Assembly: GCA_035640715.1 (NCBI GenBank)
Contig: DASQVO010000258.1
Coordinates: 1-22,262, forward strand
Direction of reading: 5' to 3'
DNA from: DASQVO01 sp035640715
GTDB taxonomy: Bacteria > Actinomycetota > Actinomycetes > Streptosporangiales > Streptosporangiaceae
DNA: 22,262 nt
Positions within the stretch are counted from its first letter, which is position 1; each line of letters starts with the position of its first letter. Shown here in pieces: positions 14,583-21,779 of this stretch. Made by a program: the position numbers and the translations under genes. The notes under the pieces are model-generated. The model was not told the origin of the DNA. It did not search any database and worked only from the letters and a program-made list of their open reading frames with translations.

Positions 14583-16556
14583 ATGGCCATCGAGATCCAG
14601 CCGGAACGAGCCCATCCTGGCGGGCGTGAACCCGCCGGACCGCGGCGCGCGCGCCCGTGGTGGATGCGCCCGGCATTCCACACCGGCATCATCGGCGCGG
14701 TGCTCGGCTACCTGCTCGGCCACTGGCTCGGCAATTTCATCGCCAGCGGTTACCAGCAGGTCGGTACCTCCGACGAGAACGACATGGCCATCGTGCTCGG
14801 CTACGCGTTCATGGTGGCCGGCTGGCTCGCCGGGCTGGGCGTCTTCAACGACCTGCTGAGGCAGATGGCCGGCCGGCCGGCCCCCGCGCGAGAAGAGGAT
14901 GCACAGGCCGCCGCCGGGCTGGCCCGGTATTTCAGGTACTCACTCGACCACAAGGTGGTCGGCATCCAGTACCTGGTCGGCATGATCGTGTACTTCCTCA
15001 CCGGCGGGCTGTTCGCCATGGCGATCAGGACGGAACTGCTGTCGCCGACCTATCACGTGCTCAGCCCGAACGCCTACCTCATGGTTGTCGGTGAGCACGG
15101 GACCATGATGATGATGATGATGACCTCGGTCATCCTCGGCCCGTTCGGCAACTACCTCGTGCCCCTGATGATCGGCTCGAAGAGGGTGGCGTTTCCCCGG
15201 ATCGAGGCGCTGTCGTTCTGGCTCACGCCGATGGCCTACGTCATCCTGCTTTCCGCGGTGCTCTTCGGCGGGTTCCCCACCGGCTGGACCGGCTACGCCC
15301 CGCTGTCGATCCAGGCGACGCAGGGCATGGACGCCTACGCTGTCGCGTTCGGCCTGATGGGCATCTCGGTCATCCTGGCCGGGTTCAACATCATCGTTAC
15401 GGTGATCTGCTACCGCGCGCCGGGGATGCGCTGGAGCCGGCTCCCGATGTTCGTGTGGTCGATGATGACGACGGCATTCCTGATGGTGCTGGCCGCCCCG
15501 GTGCTTGTCGGCGGGCTGTACATGATGATCGCCGACCGGACCGTGCAGACCGCCTTCTTCACCAGTGACCTCGGCGGCAGCAGCTACCTGTACGAGGACC
15601 TGTTCTGGTTCTTCGGCCATCCCGAGGTATACATCCTCGCGCTGCCGGGCTTCGGGATCGTCTCGGAAATCATCCCGGTGTTCTGCCGGAAACCCTTGTT
15701 CGGGTACAAGGTGGCCGCCGCGGGAATGCTCGGCGTTTCCGTCCTGAGCTTCTTCGTCTGGCAGCATCACCTGTTCGATAGCGGCATGAACCCGGACATG
15801 CGGCCGCTGTTCATGCTCACCACTGAGCTGATCTCCATCCCGACCGGGTTCATCTACCTGGTGGCGATGGGCACGTTCTGGAAGGCCAAGATCAGGCTGA
15901 CGGTCCCGATGCTGTTCGCCCTCGGCATGTACTTCAACTTCCTGATCGGCGGGATCTCCGGCGTCTTCCTGTCCGACGTCCCGGCGGATACCACCTCGCA
16001 CGGCAGCTTCTTCGTGATGGCCCACTTCCATTACACGATCATGGGCGGCCTGATCTTCGCCTTCATGGGCGGCGTGTACTACTGGCTGCCCAAGATGATG
16101 GGCGTCAAGCTGAATGAGCGGCTCGGGAAGATCCAGTTCTGGACCATGTTCATCTTCTTCAACTCGACGTTCCTGCCGCTGTTCGCGGTGGGTGAGATGG
16201 GGCAGCCCCGCCGGGTCTTCGAGTACGCCCGGAACCTGGAGACACTGAACGACTGGGTGTCGATCTCCTCGTTCCTGCTCGGCGTATCGATCCTGATCTT
16301 CCTGCTCAACTTCGTCTGGTCGACGGTCATCGTCCGGGAGCGCGAGACCGGAAACCCGTGGCAGGCCCGGGGCCTGGAGTGGCAGATCGCCTCGCCGGCG
16401 CCGGCTGGCAACTTCGAGCGCATCCCGGTGGTGCTGGCCGGTCCCTATGAGTACGGGGATCCGGGCGCCCTGCCGGTCGCCGACCTCAACCCGCCCGTGG
16501 GCGTCATCACGGGAGCGCTGCCAGGCCTGGCTGCCCGATCCCGAGCGGAGGCATAG
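14583..16556 (+). CDS. ctaD: Cytochrome c oxidase subunit I, divergent, with N-terminal membrane extension
   Basis: The product is 657 aa, longer than the usual 530-580. An extra N-terminal part (1-115) holds two helices (about 33-54, 68-90) before the normal start (RYSLDHKVVGIQYL). Heme a ligands are His172 and His483 and the heme a3 ligand is His481 (AHFHY). CuB ligands are His346, His395 and His396, with cross-linking Tyr350 in GHPEVY. Glu348, the inner end of the D pathway, is kept. Where A-type enzymes have PTG-x-K, this protein has PTGFIY (Ile424 for Lys). Where they have PDMAFPR, it has KRVAFPR (Arg201 for Asp). Glu208 replaces the usual Asn after FPR-x, and Glu415 appears in the K-pathway helix. 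ATG 14583 has GAGGTG 5 bases upstream. It reduces oxygen at the heme a3-CuB site. Confidence 0.94.
   Translation: MAIEIQPERAHPGGREPAGPRRARPWWMRPAFHTGIIGAVLGYLLGHWLGNFIASGYQQVGTSDENDMAIVLGYAFMVAGWLAGLGVFNDLLRQMAGRPAPAREEDAQAAAGLARYFRYSLDHKVVGIQYLVGMIVYFLTGGLFAMAIRTELLSPTYHVLSPNAYLMVVGEHGTMMMMMMTSVILGPFGNYLVPLMIGSKRVAFPRIEALSFWLTPMAYVILLSAVLFGGFPTGWTGYAPLSIQATQGMDAYAVAFGLMGISVILAGFNIIVTVICYRAPGMRWSRLPMFVWSMMTTAFLMVLAAPVLVGGLYMMIADRTVQTAFFTSDLGGSSYLYEDLFWFFGHPEVYILALPGFGIVSEIIPVFCRKPLFGYKVAAAGMLGVSVLSFFVWQHHLFDSGMNPDMRPLFMLTTELISIPTGFIYLVAMGTFWKAKIRLTVPMLFALGMYFNFLIGGISGVFLSDVPADTTSHGSFFVMAHFHYTIMGGLIFAFMGGVYYWLPKMMGVKLNERLGKIQFWTMFIFFNSTFLPLFAVGEMGQPRRVFEYARNLETLNDWVSISSFLLGVSILIFLLNFVWSTVIVRERETGNPWQARGLEWQIASPAPAGNFERIPVVLAGPYEYGDPGALPVADLNPPVGVITGALPGLAARSRAEA
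15105..15122 (+). repeat. (ATG)6 trinucleotide run in subunit I
   Basis: Six ATG codons in a row encode Met175-Met180, three residues after heme ligand His172. Related oxidases have mixed hydrophobic residues here. Changes in unit number would insert or remove methionines in the helix without a frameshift. Confidence 0.9.
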
Positions 16557-16558
16557 CG

Positions 16559-17233
16559 ATGGCAGATTCCGCCGCACCGATCCCTGCGGATGCCGCCCCG
16601 GAAGCGCGAGTGGCCGAGGAAAGCGCCTTCTACCACGAGGCGGCGCTGAATGCCGCGTGGACCGGTTCCCGGCTGGCGATAGGCGCGCTGACGTTCCTGT
16701 TCGGGGCCTTCGCCTTCGCCTACTTCTACCTGGAGTCATCCAACCCCCACGGCATGTGGTACCCGAAAGGCTTCCGCGGGCCGTACGCATGGGAAGGCGC
16801 TCTCATCATGGCTCTCGTGGCGGGCAGCGCGGCCGTCCAGACCGTCGTCCTGCAGCGGCTCAAGGCCGGCGCGAAGTCCGTGTGGCAGTGGGGGGCGCTG
16901 GCGGCACTCGTTTGCGGCGTCGTGGCCGTCGGCCTGCAGATCTGGGAACTGCTCAGCCTGCCGTTCCAGCCCGGCTCGGGCGGCTTCGCCAGCGTTTTCA
17001 CCGGCTTCTACCCGGTCGCGCTCGTGACCTGGCTCGCCGCCATGATCTGGCTGGAGATCCTCATCGTCCGTGCGGCGAAGATCCCGGCCATCTCATTCGT
17101 GGAGCAGCCGCCCACCTATGCGGAGGCGTTTGACATCCAGCGTTTCCAGGCATCGCTCAGTTCCTTCACGGCGGTCTGGAACTTCCTGGCCCTGATCGCC
17201 GTCGCCTTCTGGCTGATGTTCTATGTGCGCTGA
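16559..17233 (+). CDS. ctaE: Cytochrome c oxidase subunit III
   Basis: The product is 224 aa with five hydrophobic helices (about 37-58, 80-98, 109-131, 147-170, 204-222). This is the short form common in bacteria, which lacks the first two helices of the seven-helix type. A polar N-terminus carries Glu/Ala residues. The first helix region (AIGALTFLFGAFAFAYFYLE) and Trp/Tyr-rich loop (GMWYPKGFRGPY) fit the CoxIII/NorE family. GGAGG lies 7 bases before ATG 16559, inside the end of the subunit I gene. Subunit III has no metal and helps stability and proton uptake in subunit I. It belongs to the same operon with a 2-base gap. NorE-like proteins are the main alternative family call, but position supports CoxIII. 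Confidence 0.9.
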   Translation: MADSAAPIPADAAPEARVAEESAFYHEAALNAAWTGSRLAIGALTFLFGAFAFAYFYLESSNPHGMWYPKGFRGPYAWEGALIMALVAGSAAVQTVVLQRLKAGAKSVWQWGALAALVCGVVAVGLQIWELLSLPFQPGSGGFASVFTGFYPVALVTWLAAMIWLEILIVRAAKIPAISFVEQPPTYAEAFDIQRFQASLSSFTAVWNFLALIAVAFWLMFYVR

Positions 17234-17251
17234 TTCGCAGCGGGAGGTTCC

Positions 17252-17677
17252 GTGCCTGAATTGCTTGCCGCGCCAGGCCCCCCACGCTACCTGGGGGGGT
17301 CGATCATGACATTTGCCCTCCCGATGGGGCTGTTCATCGTGGTGGCCGCGATCCTTTACGTGTTGTACACGAGGCCGCACAAGCTACCCCGCCTCAGGTA
17401 TCTGGCGTCGGCGCATGTCGCGGCGGTGGCCACACCGGAGGCGGCCGACGTGCCGCGGGCGGACGTGGGTACTGTGGTGCAGGGCCAGCTGACGAAGGCG
17501 GCCAGGACAGCGGCGGCCAGCGTCGGTGAGATGGTCAGCGCGGATTCCTCCAGCGGGGCCGCGGGCCATCTGAGCGACTCGGCTGTCATCGACGGCAGTG
17601 ATGGCGGACTTGGCACCGGAGACACGGCCACTGAGTACACAGTTTCTGACGACACAGCTTCTGAAGGCACAGAGTGA
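17252..17677 (+). CDS. Small single-pass membrane protein in the oxidase operon
   Basis: The product is 141 aa. About 18 residues (MPELLAAPGPPRYLGG) precede one membrane helix (about 21-40, FALPMGLFIVVAAILYVLY) with a basic stop (RPHKLPRLRY). The rest is a low-complexity Ala/Ser/Asp/Thr tail of about 90 residues that is probably disordered and cytoplasmic. I recognise no family, but small one- or two-helix subunits are usual in oxidase operons (subunit IV or assembly-type). GTG 17252 has GGGAGG five bases upstream. The stop overlaps the CtaB start (GTGA). An internal ATG at 17306 (MTFALPMG) would give a protein that begins right at the helix and is an equally possible start. The acidic tail ends in repeated Thr-Ala/Ser-Glu motifs. 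Confidence 0.78.
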   Translation: MPELLAAPGPPRYLGGSIMTFALPMGLFIVVAAILYVLYTRPHKLPRLRYLASAHVAAVATPEAADVPRADVGTVVQGQLTKAARTAAASVGEMVSADSSSGAAGHLSDSAVIDGSDGGLGTGDTATEYTVSDDTASEGTE

Positions 17678-18666
17678 CTGACACACCCGGCGTGCTTCCA
17701 GCGGCGCCGGGGTACCCCGCGCCGCCTTCGGCCGCCACTCCCGGGCCGGCGGGGCGCCGGTCGCCGCGGGCCGTCGCGCGCTCGCTGTTCGCCCTTACCA
17801 AGCCGCGGATCATCGAACTGCTGCTGGTCACCACGGTCCCGACGATGCTGCTCGCCCGGCATGGGCTGCCGTCGGCCTGGCTGCTTCTCATCACCGTGGC
17901 GGGCGGCGCATTCGCGGCGGGCAGCGCCAACACGATCAACTGTTACCTGGACCGCGACATCGACGCCGTGATGAAGCGGACCGCGCGCCGGCCGCTTGCG
18001 GCCCGCGGCGCCGCGGCCGTGGTCAGGCCCGGCGAGGCGCTGGCCTTCGGCATCCTGCTCGGCGCCGCCGCGACGGTGCTGCTGGGGCTCGCGGCGAACT
18101 GGCTGGCCGCGTCCCTGGCCGACGCCGCCATCCTGTTCTACGTGTTCGTGTACACGCTGGGCCTTAAGCGGCGAAGCTCGTCCAACATCGTGATCGGCGG
18201 CGCCGCCGGCTGCTTCCCGGTCCTCGTCGGCTGGGCCGCCGTCACCGGCACGGTCAGCCTGCCGGCGGTCGTCCTCTTCGCGGTCATCTTCCTCTGGACG
18301 CCTCCGCATTTCTGGGCACTGGCGATGAAATTCCGCCGCGATTACGAGGCCGCTAACGTGCCGATGCTGCCGGTGGTGGCACCCGCGCCCGCCGTCGCGC
18401 GCAGGATCCTCTGGTACTCCTACGCGATGGTGGCGGCCACGCTGGCGCTCGTCCCATACGCGGGCTGGGTCTACGGCGGCTGCGCGGCAGTGCTGGGCGG
18501 GTGGTTTCTTGCCGCGGCGCACGGGCTCAACCGCCAGGTCGCGGCATCAGGACCGGGCTACGGTGGCCCGGCCCCGATGCGTCTTTTCCATCTGTCCATC
18601 GCGTACCTGACCCTGCTGTTCGCCGCGATCGCCGTCACCGCGCTGCTCCCGTGGGGCCGCTGGTAA
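17674..18666 (+). CDS. ctaB: Protoheme IX farnesyltransferase (heme O synthase)
   Basis: The product is 330 aa of the UbiA prenyltransferase superfamily with about nine membrane helices after a Pro/Ala-rich start of roughly 33 residues. LTKPRIIELLLVTTVPTM marks the first helix. The prenyl-diphosphate site is NCYLDRDIDAVMKRT (Asn89, Asp93, Asp97) followed by RRPLA. A second loop, LGLKRRSSSNIVIGG, and a further motif, LWTPPHFWALAM, are typical of CtaB. It adds a farnesyl group to heme B on the way to heme A, the cofactor of subunit I. No CtaA (heme A synthase) gene is in this window. GTG 17674 overlaps the stop of the preceding gene. This appears to be the last gene of the operon. No clear terminator was found behind it. 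Confidence 0.96.
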   Translation: MTDTPGVLPAAPGYPAPPSAATPGPAGRRSPRAVARSLFALTKPRIIELLLVTTVPTMLLARHGLPSAWLLLITVAGGAFAAGSANTINCYLDRDIDAVMKRTARRPLAARGAAAVVRPGEALAFGILLGAAATVLLGLAANWLAASLADAAILFYVFVYTLGLKRRSSSNIVIGGAAGCFPVLVGWAAVTGTVSLPAVVLFAVIFLWTPPHFWALAMKFRRDYEAANVPMLPVVAPAPAVARRILWYSYAMVAATLALVPYAGWVYGGCAAVLGGWFLAAAHGLNRQVAASGPGYGGPAPMRLFHLSIAYLTLLFAAIAVTALLPWGRW

Positions 18667-18682
18667 GCCGGGCCGCCCGCGG

Positions 18683-18901
18683 ATGGAGTACAGTACCAGC
18701 GCGGCGGATGTCAGCCGCTGTCGGCGTGTGCGTGACCTGTCGCGGGCGTATTCGGTGCCGCTTGATGAGTTCACGATGGCGGCTGATACCGGATGAGTGC
18801 ATCCCTTCGGTGAGTTGTCCGCCCAACGTCGGCGTCTCGGCGTGGCCCTGCGTCGCCCGCGTGTGGAGGCCGGGCTGTCCGGTAAGCAGGTCGCGGTGTC
18901 A
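18683..18901 (+). pseudogene. Probable decayed helix-turn-helix (XRE-type) regulator fragment
   Basis: A frame from ATG 18683 reads 37 codons to a TGA at 18794-18796 and continues in the same frame from GTG 18797. After the stop, the segment RRRLGVALRRPRVEAGLSGK resembles helix 1 and the turn of XRE-type DNA-binding proteins common in actinobacteria. The similarity ends at about 18900, and the expected second helices are missing. There is no ribosome binding site. It is most likely the eroded 5' end of a lost gene. The rest of this 294-base gap between ctaB and the ECF42-type gene shows nothing else. Confidence 0.4.
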
Positions 18902-18960
18902 GGTGCGTACGCCCGCGGAGGAGTTGGCCGCTGCGATGGTGGCCGCTGCCGCAGCCGGGA

Positions 18961-20199
18961 TCAGAGGTTGGCCAGCCTCTTGTGCAAGAAGGCCCGCTCC
19001 CGCTCGTTCCCGGCGAGTTCGAGCGCGGCCCGGTAAGCCGTTGCCGCCTCGGCCGTCCGGCCGAGTCTGCGCAGTAGATCCGCCCGTGCCGCCGGGAGGA
19101 GGTGATAGCCCCGCAGCGCGTTGGCGTCCAGCGCGTCCAGCGCCGTGAGACCGGCCTGCGGGCCGTCGCGCATCGCCACGGCCACCGCCCGGTTGAGCTC
19201 GACCACCGGCGACGGGGACACCCGTGCCAGCACGTCGTAGAGGGCCACCACCTGCGGCCAGTCGGTCGTGGCGATGTCGGCCGCCTCGGCGTGGACGGCC
19301 GCGATCGCCGCTTGCAGCGCGTATGGCCCGGAGCGGGGCCCGCACAGGGCGGTGACGACCAGGTCGCGGCCCTCGGCGATGTAGTCGGCGTCCCACAGCC
19401 CGCGGTCCTGGTCTTCGAGCGACACCAGCTCTCCTGCGGCGTCGACGCGGGCCGCACTACGGGCGTCGACCAGCAGCAGCAAGGCGAGCAGTCCGCTCAC
19501 CTCAGGTTCGGCGGGCAGCAGCTGGTGCAGGATCCGGGCGAGCCGGATCGCCTCAGCGGTGAGGTCGGCCCGCACCAAGTCCTCGCCCGCGCTGGCGGCG
19601 TAGCCTTCGGTGAAGATCAGGTAGACGATGCGCAGCACGCCTGGCAGGCGCCCGGCCAGCTCGTCGGCCTCGGGCACGCGGAACGGGATCCGCGTGCCCG
19701 AGATCTTGCGCTTGGCCCGCACGATCCGCTGCGCCATCGTGGCCTCCGGCACCAGAAAAGCCCGCGCCACCTCGGCTGTGGACAGCCCCGCAAGGCACCG
19801 CAGCGTCAGCGCGGTCTGGACCTCGATCGACAGCGCGGGATGGCAGCAGGTGAAAAACAGGCGCAGCCGTTCGTCGGGGATGTCGTCGGTCTCCCCCTCG
19901 GGCGCCGCCGGGACGAGCTGCCGCGCCTCGACGTGCATGATCGCGAGCCGGGCGGCGTAGGCCTTGTCCCGCCGCAACCGGTCCACGGCCTTGCGTCGCG
20001 CGGTGGTGAGCAACCAGGCCACGGGTGTCGACGGCACGCCGTCGACGGGCCAGCGCTCCAGCGCGGCCTCGATCGCATCCGAGGTGACATCCTCGGCGAG
20101 GTCGAGGTCGCCGAACTGGCGCACGAGCATGGCGAGCAGCCGGCCCCGCTCCTCGCGAAACACCGCCTCGACGGAGCCGGCCGCCCGTCCACCGGTCAT
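18961..20199 (-). CDS. ECF42-type sigma factor with C-terminal TPR-like extension
   Basis: The product is 412 aa, about twice the usual ECF length. Region 2 lies at about 11-80 (VEAVFREERGRLLAMLVRQF, then DLAEDVTSDAIEAALERWP, then WLLTTARRKAVDRLRRD). The ECF42 hallmark FFTCCHPAL comes next, then region 4 (LSTAEVARAFLVPEATMAQR, at about 140-165). The remaining 220 residues are helical and TPR-like (for example GYHLLPAARADLLRRLGR, and a final AYRAALELAGNERERAFLHK). This extension is known to be needed for ECF42 activity and may act in place of an anti-sigma factor. ATG 20199 overlaps the stop of the DGPF gene (ATGA). A longer open frame to 20859 is read-through. The pair of DGPF and ECF42 is conserved across bacteria, but the physiological signal is mostly unknown. 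Confidence 0.93.
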   Translation of the reverse strand: MTGGRAAGSVEAVFREERGRLLAMLVRQFGDLDLAEDVTSDAIEAALERWPVDGVPSTPVAWLLTTARRKAVDRLRRDKAYAARLAIMHVEARQLVPAAPEGETDDIPDERLRLFFTCCHPALSIEVQTALTLRCLAGLSTAEVARAFLVPEATMAQRIVRAKRKISGTRIPFRVPEADELAGRLPGVLRIVYLIFTEGYAASAGEDLVRADLTAEAIRLARILHQLLPAEPEVSGLLALLLLVDARSAARVDAAGELVSLEDQDRGLWDADYIAEGRDLVVTALCGPRSGPYALQAAIAAVHAEAADIATTDWPQVVALYDVLARVSPSPVVELNRAVAVAMRDGPQAGLTALDALDANALRGYHLLPAARADLLRRLGRTAEAATAYRAALELAGNERERAFLHKRLANL

Positions 20200-20552
20200 G
20201 ACGGGTCGAAGTCCTGGATCGGGCGCACCTCGACCCGCCCGGCCCGGGCCCCGGGGCAACGGGCAGCCCAGTCGATCGCGGTATCGAGGTCGGGAAGGTC
20301 GAGGATGTAGTAGCCGCCGAGGTATTCCCGGGTCTCGGCGAAGGGTCCGTCTGTGACAATGCGCTCCCCGGTCTTGCCCACCTGGACGGAGGTGGCGGTC
20401 TCGAAGGAGTCCAGCACGTTGCTGTCTACCATGATGCCGGCGTCGCAGACGGCCTTGTGATAGGCCATGAACGCCTCCATGAGGCCCTGGCCGGCTTCGG
20501 CGGTCAGCGGATCCGCATCCTGGGTACCGATGATCAGCAGCATGTACTTCAC
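20196..20552 (-). CDS. DGPF (YCII-related) domain protein, partner of the ECF42 sigma factor
   Basis: The product is 118 aa from GTG 20552, which has GAGGAG six bases upstream. It begins with the beta strand MKYMLLIIGTQ and has the family motif DGPFAETREYLGGYYILD (68-85, DGPF at 68-71). A segment LPDLDTAIDWAARCPGA and a terminal strand VEVRPIQDF follow. This is the dimeric ferredoxin-like fold of YCII-related proteins. Genes for such proteins are the usual partners of ECF42 factors and are often their targets. An upstream open frame to 20603 is not used, because the ribosome binding site and homology point to 20552. The biochemical role of DGPF proteins is not established. No metal site is claimed. 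Confidence 0.93.
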   Translation of the reverse strand: MKYMLLIIGTQDADPLTAEAGQGLMEAFMAYHKAVCDAGIMVDSNVLDSFETATSVQVGKTGERIVTDGPFAETREYLGGYYILDLPDLDTAIDWAARCPGARAGRVEVRPIQDFDPS

Positions 20553-20609
20553 AGTGAACTCCTCGTTCGTCGGGTTCGTGCGTTGCCCGCAGTGCGGCAA
20601 CACCGGGAT

Positions 20610-20636
20610 GACGAATGACAGGACCGCGAATCGACA
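20610..20636 (-). promoter_or_regulatory. ECF42-type promoter upstream of the DGPF gene
   Basis: On the minus strand TGTCGA (20636-20631) and CGTC (20613-20610) are separated by exactly 17 bases. As I recall the published ECF42 consensus, it is TGTCGA at -35 and CG(A/T)C at -10, and both are matched fully. A start site near 20603 would leave a leader of about 50 bases before GTG 20552, so the pair is probably autoregulated. Confidence 0.75.
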
Positions 20637-20645
20637 GCCTGCCGG

Positions 20646-20670
20646 AAAATTCTTCAGGCCCGTTCGGGCC
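20646..20670 (-). terminator. Possible intrinsic terminator after the toxin gene
   Basis: The hairpin GGCCCG-TT-CGGGCC (20657-20670) is followed on the minus strand by UGAAGAAUUUU. It lies about 230 bases beyond the toxin stop and just upstream of the ECF42-type promoter. The stem is short and the U-tract is interrupted. Confidence 0.35.
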
Positions 20671-20898
20671 GCGCTTTCGGGACTTCGACGGCCCAGCCGC
20701 CGCCGGTCTTGACCTCGGGGGAGGTACGTGCAAGCCCTCCACTCGGGTCCGTACGACCAGAGGAAAGTAGCTCTGCGTAGCCGTTGACGTGCGATCTCGA
20801 TGCCAGCGAGCGGGGCATGGGTTGTGAGATGGGGCTTGTTGCGGCGTCGCGGGGATCACGTGATGGGTTCGGCTCCGCTGAGGTACCGCAAGCGTTAT
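20671..20898. other. Gene-free stretch between toxin and DGPF genes
   Basis: No ORF with start signals, hairpin with U-tract or repeat was recognised here. Long frames crossing it on both strands lack ribosome binding sites and look like high-GC shadows. Confidence 0.5.
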
Positions 20899-21222
20899 CT
20901 ACGGGCCGATGAGATTGCGGATGCGGCGGCCGACGTCGTCCCGCCGCGCAGGGTCGAGCTCGCCGACAGGGCTGTCCCCCATGAGCCAGGTCCGTGGCAG
21001 CGCGGTCACGCGGTCCAGCACAGCAGCCCCAACATCGGGGATGGGCTCGGTAACCACCCGGGATCCCGGCCGCCCGGTGACGCGGACGGGTACCGCCAGC
21101 ATGTTGTCCTCGCTCAACTCCAGGTACAAGTCACTGGAGACGATCAGGTACGGCTCTGGGCCCATCACGCCGCCCTTGATCTGCCAGACCTCGCCGAACC
21201 GGGGCGGCCTGCTAGGCGGCAT
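20899..21222 (-). CDS. MazF/PemK-like toxin of a type II toxin-antitoxin pair
   Basis: The product is 107 aa, the usual length of MazF ribonucleases. It opens with PRFGEVWQIKGG, the first strand and loop of the fold, then PEPYLIVSSDLYLE and MLAVPVRVTGRPGS. VLDRVTALPRTWLMG is the strand-helix region that ends the core, and a basic helix closes the protein (PARRDDVGRRIRNLIG). MazF enzymes cut RNA at short sequence motifs and stop growth unless bound by the antitoxin. ATG 21222 overlaps the antitoxin gene end by 11 bases, so toxin synthesis depends on antitoxin translation. A frame up to 21249 (TTG) is rejected as unlikely. The conserved MazF arginine after the first strand appears replaced by Gly/Val, so activity is not certain from sequence alone. 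Confidence 0.78.
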   Translation of the reverse strand: MPPSRPPRFGEVWQIKGGVMGPEPYLIVSSDLYLELSEDNMLAVPVRVTGRPGSRVVTEPIPDVGAAVLDRVTALPRTWLMGDSPVGELDPARRDDVGRRIRNLIGP

Positions 21223-21490
21223 CGCTCGCCCCGCCGCGGGCCTCACCAAGCTGGCTGAGCTCGCCTGCGGCGTCCGCGATCACCTGAGACTGCGTCTGCT
21301 CATGTGCTTCGCCGGACAGGCCCTCAGCCGCGCACCAGGCCTGGTGCCGCGCAAGGGCATCCTGCATTGTCTGCCGCTGAGTGCAGCGGGTGATCCAGGC
21401 CGACACGCTCATGCCGTGCTCGGCGGCCGTATCGCAGGCATCCTGGTAGACACCCTCGTCCATCGTGATCGTCACTCGCGTCGTCGCCAT
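21212..21490 (-). CDS. Ribbon-helix-helix antitoxin
   Basis: The product is 92 aa. Residues 4-40 fit a ribbon-helix-helix DNA-binding fold, with a strand TRVTITMDEGVY and two helices (DACDTAAEHGM and SVSAWITRCTQRQ). The C-terminal 50 residues are acidic and Gln/Ala-rich (HEQTQSQVIADAAGELSQLG) and would wrap around and block the toxin. Antitoxins of this layout repress their own operon. ATG 21490 has a weak ribosome binding site (GGGTTGGGG, about 1-2 bases away). A partly symmetric sequence, GTAAGCACGTTTAC, lies upstream at about 21522-21535 and is a candidate operator. The stop at 21212-21214 lies inside the toxin gene. The pair is typical of chromosomal or mobile stability modules. Confidence 0.8.
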   Translation of the reverse strand: MATTRVTITMDEGVYQDACDTAAEHGMSVSAWITRCTQRQTMQDALARHQAWCAAEGLSGEAHEQTQSQVIADAAGELSQLGEARGGASDAA

Positions 21491-21779
21491 GCCCCAACCC
21501 TACGCCCTGCATATCAACTGGTAAGCACGTTTACTCATACCGGGTGGGTTCGTTCATTGGGTGCCGTTAACGAATGGCAAACCAAGTGACATGTAGCTCA
21601 GCGTGACGATTGCCGGATTGGTGTGACAGAGGGGCCTGTGCTCGGCCTCTCCCCATGGGGCGGCGTGGCCGGCCCTCCTGCTGTGTGGGAGACCGACGCT
21701 GGTCAGCACCCTCGGCGTACGGTTGAGGCGTGGCCGGGCGGGAATCCGGGCGCATCTGGGTCCTGTACCGTACCCACGA
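21491..21779. promoter_or_regulatory. Gap between antitoxin gene and partial kinase gene
   Basis: This gap holds the antitoxin promoter region with the imperfect palindrome near 21522-21535. A GC-rich hairpin (GAGGGGCC with GGCCTCTC, near 21628-21650) could end the kinase transcript entering from the right. No gene is supported. Confidence 0.3.

Noticed and set aside
14940..16790. 616-codon open frame on the minus strand opposite ctaD
   Set aside because: It is the antisense shadow of a clear oxidase gene; composition is His/Asp/Arg-rich nonsense with no start signals.
18961..20859. 632-codon minus-strand frame taken as one protein
   Set aside because: The first 220 codons cross the DGPF gene and an intergenic region in the wrong frame. 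The real sigma factor starts at 20199.
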